Source: JAUYQR01 sp050632395
GTDB lineage: Bacteria; Pseudomonadota; Alphaproteobacteria; Rhodobacterales; Rhodobacteraceae
Direction of reading: 5' to 3'
Assembly (NCBI RefSeq): GCF_050632395.1
Contig: NZ_CP192600.1
Coordinates: forward strand, 3,286,001-3,350,000
Length of the DNA stretch: 64,000 bases
A program made the translations under genes and the position numbers. Shown piece by piece: positions 16,582 through 25,449 of this stretch (positions are counted from its first letter, which is position 1; every line of letters starts with the position of its first letter). The notes beneath the pieces are model-generated. The model had not been told where the DNA came from. It saw nothing but the letters and a program-made list of their open reading frames with translations, and made no database searches.

Positions 16582-17445
16582 ATGTCAGACAGGACCCGGA
16601 CCCTTTTCCTCCTTGCACCCGCGATCCTCGTGATTGGCGGGCTGTTCGTGACATCCCTCGGCCTTGGGCTGGTGCGGTCGTTCGGCTACCTGCCCGCCAT
16701 CGGCCTGTCCGATCCGAACCTTGATGCCTACAGGGCGATCCTGACCGACCCTGCCTTCCTGCGCTCGCTCGGCCTCACGCTCTGGGTCGCCGTCGCCTCC
16801 ACGGCGTTGGCCGCACTCATTGCACTCGGCTCTGCGCTTTTGCTGCGCCAAACCTTCCCCGGCCGTGCGCTTGCGCTGTTTCTGTTCCAGCTGAACCTCA
16901 CCATTCCCCACATCGTCGGCGCGATCGGCATCCTGTATCTCTTTTCGCAATCGGGCAGCTTTGCCCGCCTTGCCCATGCCACCCACCTCATCACCACCCC
17001 CGCCGACTTTCCCGCGCTGGTGTTCGACCCCTATGCCATCGGCATCATCCTCACCTACGTCTGGAAAGAGGTGCCCTTCATCGGCCTCATCCTCCTCGCC
17101 CGGATGCAGACCATCGGTGCCGATTACGAAGCCGTCGCACGCAGCCACGGCGCGACGCGACGGCAGGCAATCCGCCACATCCTGCTGCCGCTGCTGATGC
17201 CCAGCCTCATTGGCGCCTCGGCCCTGACCTTCGCCTTCACCTTCGGCGCCTACGAAATCCCTGCCCTGCTTGGCGCCAGTTTTCCAAAGGCGCTGCCCGT
17301 GCTGGCCTACCAAAGCTTCACCGACGTAGACCTGACCGCCCGCCCCGAGGCCCTTGCAATGGCCGTCATCATCGCCCTGATCGGCACCGCAATGCTGGCG
17401 ATCGTCTTCTCGCACCAGACCCGCACTGACGATGCCGACAGGTAG
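16582..17445 (+). CDS. ABC transporter permease (YnjC-like, first of two)
   Basis: A 287-residue inner-membrane permease with about six transmembrane helices. The binding-protein-dependent transport signature near residues 180-200 (EAVARSHGATRRQAIRHILLPLL, the EAA loop) contacts the ATPase. Its start lies 65 bp after the binding-protein gene; its end overlaps the second permease by 14 nt. The second permease is the paired half, so this is a heterodimeric transporter rather than one fused YnjC. Confidence 0.88.
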   Translation: MSDRTRTLFLLAPAILVIGGLFVTSLGLGLVRSFGYLPAIGLSDPNLDAYRAILTDPAFLRSLGLTLWVAVASTALAALIALGSALLLRQTFPGRALALFLFQLNLTIPHIVGAIGILYLFSQSGSFARLAHATHLITTPADFPALVFDPYAIGIILTYVWKEVPFIGLILLARMQTIGADYEAVARSHGATRRQAIRHILLPLLMPSLIGASALTFAFTFGAYEIPALLGASFPKALPVLAYQSFTDVDLTARPEALAMAVIIALIGTAMLAIVFSHQTRTDDADR

Positions 17446-18241
17446 AACCCTCCGCCTCGTCTCGCTTGTCGTGCTGGTCGGATGGCTGGTGCTGCCGCTG
17501 ATTCCGCTTGGCATCTGGTCCGTCGCGCGGGGCTGGCGCTTCCCCGATCTTCTGCCGCTAACCCTGACCTTTGACGCCTGGCGCTACGCGCTGTCGCCCA
17601 CATCTGGCGTGCTGCAAAGCCTGGGGGTCACCACCGCCATCGCCCTCGCAGCCACCACGCTTGCAATCCTGATAGGCGTTCCGGCCGGGCGCGCGCTTGG
17701 CCTGCACCGCTTTGCCGGCAAACGGTTGGTGGAGCTTTTGATCCTTGCGCCCGCTATCGTTCCGGGCATTGCGGTGGTGTTCGGCCTGCACGAGGTTTTC
17801 CTTGCCCTCCGCCTTGCCGGCACCATTCCCGGCGTGATCCTCGTCCACCTGATCCCGACGCTGCCTTACATGATCCTCGTTATGGCAGGCATCTTCGCCC
17901 GCTTCGACACCGCGCTGGAAGATCAGGCCCGCAGCCTTGGCGCCACGCGCGCGCAGGTGTTTCGCCATGTCACACTGCCTGCGATCCTGCCCGGCATCCT
18001 CGTCGGCGGCCTGTTCGCCTTTCTGATCTCGTGGTCGCAGTACATCCTGACGCTGGTCATCGGCGGCGGGCGGGTGCAGACCCTGCCGCTTTTGCTGTTC
18101 TCCTTTGCCACTTCGGGGCGGAATGACGTGACCGGGGCGATCACTCTGATCTACGTCCTGCCCGGCCTCTTGATCCTTGCCCTTGGCGCCCGGCACCTGA
18201 CAGGGCGCGGCCCGACCATCACCGCAGGGGGCAGGCTGTGA
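17432..18241 (+). CDS. ABC transporter permease (second of two)
   Basis: A 269-residue inner-membrane permease with several hydrophobic helices and an EAA loop (ALEDQARSLGATRAQVFRHVTLPAIL, about 160-185). It overlaps the previous permease by 14 nt and the ATPase gene by 4 nt (GTGA), indicating translational coupling. It acts with the other permease, the YnjB-like binding protein and the ATPase. Confidence 0.88.
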   Translation: MPTGRTLRLVSLVVLVGWLVLPLIPLGIWSVARGWRFPDLLPLTLTFDAWRYALSPTSGVLQSLGVTTAIALAATTLAILIGVPAGRALGLHRFAGKRLVELLILAPAIVPGIAVVFGLHEVFLALRLAGTIPGVILVHLIPTLPYMILVMAGIFARFDTALEDQARSLGATRAQVFRHVTLPAILPGILVGGLFAFLISWSQYILTLVIGGGRVQTLPLLLFSFATSGRNDVTGAITLIYVLPGLLILALGARHLTGRGPTITAGGRL

Positions 18242-19281
18242 CGCAGGTGTCGCTTCATGCGCTGACCAAGCACTATCCTGGAGCGCCAGCCCCGGCGGTC
18301 GACGGGTTGACCCTTGACCTTGCGCCGGGGTCGCTGACGGCTATCCTCGGCCCGTCAGGATGCGGCAAGACCACCACGATGCGCCTGATCGCGGGCCTCT
18401 TGGACCCGACGTCGGGCGACATCCGGCTTGATGGAACATCCGTGCTCGCCACCCCGCCGGAACGGCGCGGCGTAGTGATGGTGTTCCAGAACCACCTCCT
18501 TTTCCCGCATATGTCAGTGGCTGAAAACATCGGGTTCGGCCTTCGCATGCAAGGCCGCCCTGCCAAGGAGACGGCCCAGCGCACCGAAGAAATCCTTGCC
18601 CGAGTGCAGTTGACCGGCTTCGCCCGCCGCCGCCCGACCGAGCTTTCGGGCGGCCAGCAGCAGCGCGTCGCCCTTGCTCGCGCACTGATCCTGCGGCCAA
18701 AGGTGCTGCTGCTGGACGAACCGCTTTCCAACCTTGATGCTAGTCTGCGCGCCGAGATGCGCGATCTTGTCCGTGACTTGCAGCGCGAAACCGGCATCAC
18801 CACGCTTGTCGTCACCCATGACCAGTCCGAGGCGACGATCCTCGCGGACAGGATTGCCCTCCTTCTGGACGGCAAGCTTCGGCAAGTTGCGAGCCCGGCA
18901 GAGCTTTACGCCCGCCCCGCCGACACCGCAGTTGCGCGGTTCTTTGGCGGCGCGAACTTCATCACAGGGCAATCCCGCAGCGGAAAGTTTCATTCCGCCC
19001 TTGGCCCGTTGCGCCTGCCCGAGGGTGCGCCCGTGGGCGACGGCATCCTGACCTTCCGCCCCGAAGAGGTCGAAGTGGGCGGCGCTGGCGAAAACTCCCT
19101 TTCCGCAGTGGTGTTCAGCCGCGCCTTCCACGGGTCTCAATCCAGGGTGACGCTGCACGCGGGGCCGGTCGTGATCGAGGCGCTCTTGCCCCCGGCCGCG
19201 GCAGCCTCGTTGCCAGATGCCCAGCCTTTCCGCATCACACTGCCACCCGCAGCACTGTGGGTGTTGCCGCCCGTGCGCTAG
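18238..19281 (+). CDS. ABC transporter ATP-binding protein
   Basis: A 347-residue ATPase of the spermidine/Fe/maltose importer class. Walker A GPSGCGKTT (about 39-47), Q-loop VFQNHLLFPHMSV, signature LSGGQQQR, Walker B VLLLDEPLSNLD and the switch His in VVTHDQSEA are all intact. A C-terminal TOBE-like regulatory domain begins near residue 240. GTG start, overlapping the permease stop. It is the last gene of the importer operon and is convergent with the GGDEF gene, 26 bp apart. Confidence 0.9.
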   Translation: MTQVSLHALTKHYPGAPAPAVDGLTLDLAPGSLTAILGPSGCGKTTTMRLIAGLLDPTSGDIRLDGTSVLATPPERRGVVMVFQNHLLFPHMSVAENIGFGLRMQGRPAKETAQRTEEILARVQLTGFARRRPTELSGGQQQRVALARALILRPKVLLLDEPLSNLDASLRAEMRDLVRDLQRETGITTLVVTHDQSEATILADRIALLLDGKLRQVASPAELYARPADTAVARFFGGANFITGQSRSGKFHSALGPLRLPEGAPVGDGILTFRPEEVEVGGAGENSLSAVVFSRAFHGSQSRVTLHAGPVVIEALLPPAAAASLPDAQPFRITLPPAALWVLPPVR

Positions 19282-19307
19282 GGTAACACCGTCTTTACCA
19301 GTGCCCC

Positions 19308-20324
19308 TCAGCGCGCCCCCTTGTCAGAGGCCAGCACCGCCCGCCCCCTGCCGGCACGCTTTGCCCTGTAAAGCGCGGCATCCGCATCCGCCAGAAGCTG
19401 CGCGGGTTCGGGATAGGCGTGGTCAATCGACCGGCCGATGCCGACGCTTGCCGACACCCGCGCCAACTGGCCCTCAAACAGGATCGGCTCCGACACCCCG
19501 GCGATGATCCGTTCGGCCACGGCAAGCAGATGCGCAACCTCTGTCTGTCCGGCAAGGATCAGCACGAACTCGTCGCCACCAATGCGCGCGGCGCAATCCT
19601 CTGCCCGGGTCTGGCGCCGCAGCACCCGCGCCACTTCGCCCAGAACAAGATCGCCGGCGGCATGGCCAAAGCTGTCGTTCACCGCCTTGAAGTAATCGAG
19701 GTCCATATGCAGGACGCCAAACGGCACACCCGTCGCGCAAAGCCGCGCGAGGTAGGCATCAGCGGCGCGGCGGTTCTTCAACCCGGTCAGCGGGTCGGTG
19801 ATCGCCTCCTCCTCCGCCGCAACGCGCGCGCCGTCCAACCGAAGGTTCAGGCCGCGCAATTCGCCGGTGACCGCGCGGTTCGCCTCCGCCAGATAAAGCA
19901 GTTCCATCGCAAGATCGGTGGGCGCAAAGTCTGCGACGGTCAGACGGTAGGCCCGAACCGCCGCGACCACGTCGATCCCGAAGCTGAGATTGACCAGCAC
20001 CTGCCCGCTTTCTGGCAACGCCACTGCAAGGCCCCGCATTCCGGTGCGCGCTGCGCCGGGCGCCCGGTCCCTTGGATAAAGCCTTAGCCGCCGCCCACCG
20101 CGTGCCATGATGTCTGCCAGCGTCGCCGCCCCGCCGGACGCGCGAAGTTCGAAAAGATCGCCGAATTCGGCCCCCATCAGCGCCCGCCCCGGAAACACCC
20201 GCGACAGCGTCGGCCCGGCCCGTTCCACCACCCCGTCCTGCCCAACCAGAAGGTGCATCGGCATGAACCGGTCCAACACCGCCCCGTCCCACAACAGAAC
20301 CTGCTCCGGCATCTGTCCGTCCAT
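19308..20324 (-). CDS. HNOBA-domain diguanylate cyclase
   Basis: This 338-residue protein has an N-terminal HNOBA (H-NOX-associated, PAS-like) domain at about 15-150 (VERAGPTLSRVF, GAEFGDLFELR, FGIDVVAAVRAYRLTVADFAPTDLAMELLYLAEAN). A short helical linker leads to a C-terminal GGDEF domain. The active-site motif GGDEF is intact at 249-253 and an inhibitory RxxD site is present at 240-243, so it should make c-di-GMP and be product-inhibited. It has no membrane segments. Its ATG directly follows the TAG stop of the H-NOX gene, a strict two-gene operon. Its N-terminal domain most likely receives the H-NOX signal. Confidence 0.88.
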   Translation of the reverse strand: MDGQMPEQVLLWDGAVLDRFMPMHLLVGQDGVVERAGPTLSRVFPGRALMGAEFGDLFELRASGGAATLADIMARGGRRLRLYPRDRAPGAARTGMRGLAVALPESGQVLVNLSFGIDVVAAVRAYRLTVADFAPTDLAMELLYLAEANRAVTGELRGLNLRLDGARVAAEEEAITDPLTGLKNRRAADAYLARLCATGVPFGVLHMDLDYFKAVNDSFGHAAGDLVLGEVARVLRRQTRAEDCAARIGGDEFVLILAGQTEVAHLLAVAERIIAGVSEPILFEGQLARVSASVGIGRSIDHAYPEPAQLLADADAALYRAKRAGRGRAVLASDKGAR

Positions 20325-20900
20325 CTACGCCCCCGGCATCGCAAGATCGAAGCGCCGGCCCGTGGTGTGGCGGATCTCTGGCACATCGATCAAAATCGCA
20401 TCGCCCCCCACATAGTCGATAACGACCAGGGCACCATAATCGTCGGCCATTGCCATAACCACGCCCCCAAGGATCCGCGTCGCACCGGCAATCGGGAACT
20501 GGCAGGTCAGGCAGAACCGATCCGGCCCGACTTCTTCCAGCACAAGATCCGGCACCTGAAGGTCAGGCAGCGCCAACCGCGCGCGGTCTGGCAGTTCTTC
20601 CAGCGAATAGAGGAAGTCGGTGAACCCGACGCCGCCGAACCGCAAAAGCCGTCGCACTCCTTCGTGCCGGGCGTTGGTGACAAGGTGGGTTCCCACATCT
20701 TCCCACAGCACATCGGACGGGCGGTTCAACACCCGTGCCGCAGCCATCGCCACGCGGTCAGCCATGCCGTCGCCGTAGCGCAGCATCGGCTCAAAACCGT
20801 CCACCGGCAACGTCGCTTCGCGCACCACCGCAGCCCAGACCTCGGCACCAAAGGTGGCGCGTAGATAGGCTTGCATCGACCGCAGCATCAGACCTTGCAT
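20325..20900 (-). CDS. H-NOX (heme NO-binding) domain protein lacking the axial histidine
   Basis: This 191-residue stand-alone protein has the H-NOX fold pattern: the N-terminus MQGLMLRSMQAYLRATFGAEVW and the helix preceding the heme-ligand position, FTDFLYSLEELPDRARLALPDLQVP (95-118). In canonical H-NOX proteins that position reads L-H-x-x-x; here it is L-P (Pro104). The YxSxR motif that binds heme propionates is not found either (region FCLTCQFPIAG). Partnership with the HNOBA-GGDEF gene is conserved. So the fold is recognised, but heme binding and NO sensing are doubtful. AAGGGGG precedes the ATG. Confidence 0.82.
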   Translation of the reverse strand: MQGLMLRSMQAYLRATFGAEVWAAVVREATLPVDGFEPMLRYGDGMADRVAMAAARVLNRPSDVLWEDVGTHLVTNARHEGVRRLLRFGGVGFTDFLYSLEELPDRARLALPDLQVPDLVLEEVGPDRFCLTCQFPIAGATRILGGVVMAMADDYGALVVIDYVGGDAILIDVPEIRHTTGRRFDLAMPGA

Positions 20901-20993
20901 CCAGCGCCCCCTTCTTTGGAACGCAAACCTACGACCTGCGGGTTAACAAATCGTCGCCAAGCAAGGCGGGTTGATCGAAATGGCTGGGCGCGG

Positions 20994-22727
20994 TCACGGC
21001 AGGATCAGGATCCCCGCCTCGCCGGTGCCAAGCTGGTTCAACAACGCCGGCGTCACCGCCGGGGGCTGGTCCTGGAATGTGCGCAACAAAGCGCGCGCCT
21101 CGTCGGGGCCGGGGTAGGTTCCGTCCGACCGGACCGCCGTGCGCTGCGCAAGACTGCCATCGGCAAGGAAATAGAGCCCGTAGACCTGCGCGTAATCGCC
21201 CGCCTCGATCAGCACCACCATCGCCTCCTCGCCGGGGATCATCGGCAAGAGGTCGGCCACCGCCAGCACGCACCCCGGGCGGCCATCGGTCTGCACCCGC
21301 TTGCAGGCATCCAGCCACGTCGACAGTTCATACTCCTGCATCGCCGCAAGGATCATGTCGCGCGTCCCTGTGGCACTGGCGGGTTGCAGCGGCATAAGGG
21401 CCGCCAGTTCCGCTACCAGAGCCGCCCGTTTTTCGCCCGACATCACCGGCTCGGCCCCCGGATTTGCCAGCCGCGCGGCCAGCGCCTCCTGCCCCGGTGC
21501 TTTGGCCTTCTCCTCAAGCGCGGCGATCACCGCAGCGCCCGCCTTGCCCCACTGCCGGATCGCCGCGATATCCAGCGCCTCGACCGCCGTGCGCCCCGCG
21601 TCAAACCGCGCCAACTGGTCGCGCGCCGAAATCCGTTCGGCGTTCAGGACCGGCGTCAGCCACAGCGCGGCAAGGGCGATGACCGCCAGCGCCATCCACA
21701 GGTTGCCCGCCCGGATGCGGGCCATCCAAGGGCCGCGCCGAAGCACCGCCACAGCGTAGATCATGCCGTATGCCACCGCCAGGGCCGCCACCAGCGCCAT
21801 GAACACCCGCTCTGGCGTCCAGCCGTATTGCGCCACCCGCAGCCACACGGCCCAGGCTCCGAACCCCGCCACAGCCGGCAGGACGAGCGCTTGCGCCTGC
21901 GCCGCCAGCCGCAAGAACGGGCTTGTCGTCGCATCCGCGTCGCTCTGGTCCACGGCAATCGACACCAGCGAAATTCCGGCCGCAACCATCGCGAAAAGCA
22001 CAAGCGCCGGCGACCAGTCCTGAAACAGCCCGTTCAATCCGCGAAACGGCAGCGCGACCAGAAACACCGCCATCACTGTCAGAACCACCGGCAGCAACAG
22101 CCGGAACAGCCGCAGCACCACGTAAGGCGACAACAGTTCGGCATATTCGTGCACCACGGCCATCGCCAGCCCGATGATCGCCCCGGTCAGCACAAACGGC
22201 ACCACCTCAATCGCCAGAAGGTCGTTGATCACCGTCAGCCCGACAATCCCCAGCATCCGGTCGGAAAGCAGGATCACAACCCACACAAGGCCGGTAAAGG
22301 CCCATGCCGCCGCGTACCGCACCACGATCGACCAAGCCTGCAGGAACAGCGAAGGATAATCACGCCACCCCGGCCCCACGCGGGCAATCAGGAACGGCAT
22401 CGGAAGGCTTGCCACCGTCAGCGCCGCCAGTGTCGGCAGCGGCCCGTTGAAAAACCCGTCCGCCGTCTCGAACCGCAGCGAGCCGAGCCACACCAGCCCG
22501 GCCGTCCCCACGGCCAGACCGGCAGCATTCACCGCCGCCCGTCGCACGCCCATCGGCCCGGCCATCGCCAGCAGCGTGGCAAAGAACGTGCCCGTCATCA
22601 CGATCAGGGTCAGCACCGCCCGGTCCGGAACGATGCCGTCGATCCCGATGGTCAACCAGTAAAGGCTGCCCCCACCCAGCGCGCCCACCAGCGCCAGAAC
22701 CCAACGTTCCCGCAACGTGCCGTCCAT
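20994..22727 (-). CDS. DUF4153 multi-spanning membrane protein
   Basis: A 577-residue inner-membrane protein with about ten hydrophobic helices over the first 370 residues, then a C-terminal soluble region of about 200 residues. The hydrophobic pattern and the segments VLWVVILLSDRM-like and GLNGLFQDWSPALVLFAMVAAGISLVSIAVD match the DUF4153 family of unknown function, which is common in Rhodobacterales. No catalytic motif can be identified. GGGGGG lies upstream of the start. Confidence 0.75.
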   Translation of the reverse strand: MDGTLRERWVLALVGALGGGSLYWLTIGIDGIVPDRAVLTLIVMTGTFFATLLAMAGPMGVRRAAVNAAGLAVGTAGLVWLGSLRFETADGFFNGPLPTLAALTVASLPMPFLIARVGPGWRDYPSLFLQAWSIVVRYAAAWAFTGLVWVVILLSDRMLGIVGLTVINDLLAIEVVPFVLTGAIIGLAMAVVHEYAELLSPYVVLRLFRLLLPVVLTVMAVFLVALPFRGLNGLFQDWSPALVLFAMVAAGISLVSIAVDQSDADATTSPFLRLAAQAQALVLPAVAGFGAWAVWLRVAQYGWTPERVFMALVAALAVAYGMIYAVAVLRRGPWMARIRAGNLWMALAVIALAALWLTPVLNAERISARDQLARFDAGRTAVEALDIAAIRQWGKAGAAVIAALEEKAKAPGQEALAARLANPGAEPVMSGEKRAALVAELAALMPLQPASATGTRDMILAAMQEYELSTWLDACKRVQTDGRPGCVLAVADLLPMIPGEEAMVVLIEAGDYAQVYGLYFLADGSLAQRTAVRSDGTYPGPDEARALLRTFQDQPPAVTPALLNQLGTGEAGILILP

Positions 22728-22890
22728 GCCGCCCCCCGCCTGTTTCCCCGCGACAGTAGTCTTGACAAGTGGTTCCGGCCAGTGGCTTGCACGGTCCGGT
22801 TTGCGTTACCCGAGGTCCGTCCGCATCTGTCGCTTGGCCTTCTTCCACGGCTCACCGACACTGACGGAAAAAAGGACCATCGTCTTGCCC

Positions 22891-23034
22891 GTGGCCATCC
22901 GCCCTGAAGGCGAAGCCGATTAGCGGCGTCTCCGGGCTGCCTGCCTTGCGTTCTACGGCACGAGCGTTCCCGAAGCGGTCTACGCCAGCACCTTTGCCCG
23001 CCAGCTTGGCGACGATCCGCGCCGGCCGCTCTGA
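22891..23034 (+). pseudogene. Remnant of a GNAT acetyltransferase N-terminus
   Basis: One reading frame from about 22885 reads (L/V)PVAIRPEGEAD, a TAG stop at 22921-22923, then RRLRAACLAFYGTSVPEAVY and ASTFARQLGDDPRRPL before a TGA at 23032. This is the recognisable start of GNAT-family acetyltransferases found in Rhodobacterales (RP-E-D-x6-L-x4-LAFY-TSVP-E-VY-TFARLL), but with an internal stop and the acetyl-CoA-binding part missing. It ends directly beside the convergent cytochrome c gene. Together with 22728-22890, where nothing is seen, it fills the 313-bp gap between genes. Confidence 0.6.
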
Positions 23035-23040
23035 CGCGCA

Positions 23041-23442
23041 CTATTCCTGGATGGACTTCAAGTATTCGGCCACCTGCACCAGACGGACCGGTGTGGGGCT
23101 GGCGATGCCGTCGCCGCCGTCGTACCCGACAAGCTGGCCATCGAGCAGCGGGGCAAAGGATGGCATCGGCGTCTCGGCCCCCGGCCCGCCGCTGTAGGAC
23201 CAGATCTTCGCCATCACCTTCGTTCCCGGGAAAACACCGCCGTTGCGGGCGGAAATCCGCGTCAGGTCAGCAGGACGCCTGTCAAGGCTGGCTGCCATCG
23301 GCCCGTCACCCTTGGCCCCCGCGCCGTGACAGGCCGAACAATAGGCCGCGAAATCCTCGGCTCCGGTGGGTGGCTGCTTCTCCTGTCCTTGCGGCACGCA
23401 GGCCGACAGGATCAGGACGGTCGGTAGAACCAGATGACGCAT
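23041..23442 (-). CDS. c-type cytochrome, probably lipid-anchored
   Basis: A 133-residue monoheme cytochrome c. The signal peptide ends in LSAC, a lipobox (Cys15), so it is probably tethered to a membrane in the periplasm. The heme-binding CSACH is at about residues 35-39, and a distal Met ligand is likely in TPMPSFAPLL. GAGGGAG precedes the ATG. Class I cytochromes of this size pass electrons between respiratory complexes or from periplasmic dehydrogenases; its partner is not in the window. Confidence 0.88.
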   Translation of the reverse strand: MRHLVLPTVLILSACVPQGQEKQPPTGAEDFAAYCSACHGAGAKGDGPMAASLDRRPADLTRISARNGGVFPGTKVMAKIWSYSGGPGAETPMPSFAPLLDGQLVGYDGGDGIASPTPVRLVQVAEYLKSIQE

Positions 23443-23495
23443 GGCAGATCTCCCTCGCTATACTTAAAACACGTGCGGCCAAAGGCGGCCATGAT

Positions 23496-24170
23496 CTACG
23501 TCACACGCCCCTGATCCAGACGTACCAAGCGATCCATTCGCGCCGCAAGATCAAGGTTGTGCGTGGCGATCAGCGCCGAAAGCCCGGTTTCGCGCACCAG
23601 CCCCAGCAGCACCTGAAACACCGTCTCGGACGTGCCGGGATCAAGGTTTCCGGTCGGCTCGTCCGCCAAAAGAAGCTTTGGCCCGTTCGCCAGCGCCCGG
23701 CAGAACGCCACCCGCTGCTGTTCGCCCCCTGACAGCGCCGCAGGCCGGTGCCCGGCCCGTGGTCCGACACCCACACGGTCAAGCAGATCACGCGCGCGCG
23801 CCTCTGCGGCAGCCTTCGGGACGCCGTTCGCAAGCTGCGGAATTACCACGTTTTCCAGGGCCGAGAACTCTGGCAGCAGGTGGTGGAACTGGTAGATGAA
23901 GCCTACATCCTCGCGTCGCACCTCGGTGCGCGCCCGGTCCGAAAGCCCGCCCATTTCGCGACCGTCGAGCTGCACGGACCCCGCATCCGCCGTATCCAGA
24001 AGCCCAGCGATGTGCAACAGCGTCGACTTGCCCGCACCCGATGGCGCGACCAGCGCCACCACCTCGCCGCGCGCCACCGTCAGGCTGGCCCCGCGCAGCA
24101 CGATCACCTCGGAAGGCTTGCCCCGGTTGTAGCCCTTTTCGATCCCCTCCAGCGCCAGCCCGTCACTCAT
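23496..24170 (-). CDS. lolD: Lipoprotein-releasing system ATP-binding protein LolD
   Basis: A 224-residue ABC ATPase that powers extraction of outer-membrane lipoproteins from the inner membrane. Walker A APSGAGKST, signature LSGGEQQRV, Walker B LLLADEPTGNLD (the MacB/LolD form) and switch His in IATHNLDLA are intact. It overlaps the LolC-like permease gene by 8 nt; the two form an operon. Confidence 0.93.
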   Translation of the reverse strand: MSDGLALEGIEKGYNRGKPSEVIVLRGASLTVARGEVVALVAPSGAGKSTLLHIAGLLDTADAGSVQLDGREMGGLSDRARTEVRREDVGFIYQFHHLLPEFSALENVVIPQLANGVPKAAAEARARDLLDRVGVGPRAGHRPAALSGGEQQRVAFCRALANGPKLLLADEPTGNLDPGTSETVFQVLLGLVRETGLSALIATHNLDLAARMDRLVRLDQGRVT

Positions 24171-25449
24171 ATCGCAGCGCCTCGACCGGGTTCATCCGTG
24201 CGGCCCGCCGCGCCGGGAACAGCGTCACGATGAACGAGAGGCCCAGCGACAAGGCCACCGCCGACCCCACGTCCTTCAACTGCAGCTTCGCCGGAAGGGC
24301 GTAAATTCCGCGGATCGACGGGTCCCACACATCGGCCCCGTTCATCCAGTTGATGAAGCCCATGATCCGGTCGATATAAAGCGCGAACAGGCACCCAAGG
24401 CCCACGCCCATCAGCGTGCCGACGACGCCGGTGAATGCGCCGCAGATGAAAAACACCCTGAGAACAGAGCCTTCGGTCAATCCCATCGTTCGCAGGATGC
24501 CGATATCTCGGCCCTTGTTCTTGACCAGCATGATGAGGCCGGAAACGATGTTCATCGCGGCGATCAGGACGAGGATCGACAGGATGACGAACATCACGTT
24601 GTCCTCGATATCAAGCGCGCGCAGGAACGATCCCGCACTTTCCTTCCACGTCCACAGCATCGCATCCGGCCCCGCTGCATTCAGGATCGGCAGCGCGTAA
24701 CCCTCTATGGCGTCAGGGTTTTCCACCATCACCTCGATCTCGTCAGCGATGCCTTCCTTGTTGAAATAGCTCTGCGCTTCGGCAAAGGGCATGTAGATGC
24801 GGGTGGTGTCGATGTCGTAGCGGCCTGCGGTGAAGATGTAGACCACCTCGTAGGCGCTGACGCGGGGCGAGGCGCCCATCGCTGTCTTTACGCCACCGGG
24901 GGCGATCAGGCGGACGCGGTCGCCCACCGTGACGCCCAGTTCGCGGGCGATGCCGGAGCCGAGGGCGATGCCTTCGTCGAAGCGGGCGATGTCGCCGAGC
25001 GCTTCGGAACCGAGGCCGACGCGGGGGATGGTTTCGAGGTTTTCCTTCGATATGCCAAAGACTTGCGCGCCGGTGGTCCGCTCGCCATCGGTCACCATGA
25101 CCTGCCCCTTGATCAAGGGCGCGGCGCGGGTGACGCCCGGCACGGCGCGGATCGCCTCGCTCATCGCGTCGGCGTTGGCAAAGCCTTTGGTGACAGTGCC
25201 GTCAGGATCGACGGTGCCAGCGGTATAGACCGTGACATGGGCGTTGGCGCCAAGGATGGTATCGACGAATTCCGCGCGAAATCCGGCCCTTACGGCCAGC
25301 GTGGCGATCAGCGCGAACACCGCGAGGGTGATGCCGATCAGGCTGATCCAGGTCATCACGCTGACCCCGCCTTCTGCCCGCCGGGCGCGCAGATAGCGCC
25401 AGGCGATCATGAATTCGAACGCCGAGAAAGGTGCTGTCTTGGATGCCAT
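24163..25449 (-). CDS. lolC: Lipoprotein-releasing system permease LolC/LolE family
   Basis: A 428-residue inner-membrane protein. One transmembrane helix near the N-terminus (VMTWISLIGITLAVFALIATLAVRAGF), a periplasmic domain of about 210 residues, and three more helices in the C-terminal third make the FtsX/MacB plan. Alphaproteobacteria often have a single LolC/E-type permease working as a homodimer (sometimes called LolF); only one is seen here. The start at 25449 is preceded by GCAGGG; the longer open frame adds 18 residues without support. Confidence 0.92.
   Translation of the reverse strand: MASKTAPFSAFEFMIAWRYLRARRAEGGVSVMTWISLIGITLAVFALIATLAVRAGFRAEFVDTILGANAHVTVYTAGTVDPDGTVTKGFANADAMSEAIRAVPGVTRAAPLIKGQVMVTDGERTTGAQVFGISKENLETIPRVGLGSEALGDIARFDEGIALGSGIARELGVTVGDRVRLIAPGGVKTAMGASPRVSAYEVVYIFTAGRYDIDTTRIYMPFAEAQSYFNKEGIADEIEVMVENPDAIEGYALPILNAAGPDAMLWTWKESAGSFLRALDIEDNVMFVILSILVLIAAMNIVSGLIMLVKNKGRDIGILRTMGLTEGSVLRVFFICGAFTGVVGTLMGVGLGCLFALYIDRIMGFINWMNGADVWDPSIRGIYALPAKLQLKDVGSAVALSLGLSFIVTLFPARRAARMNPVEALRYE

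Noticed and set aside
20871..22907. 678-residue open frame antisense to the DUF4153 gene
   Set aside because: Low-complexity Arg/His/Gln/Pro translation typical of antisense frames; the minus-strand membrane protein accounts for the region.
22717..22923. 68-residue plus-strand frame ending in VAIRPEGEAD as a real gene
   Set aside because: Only the last ten residues resemble anything (a GNAT start); the rest is unrelated, so the stretch was called a pseudogene fragment instead.
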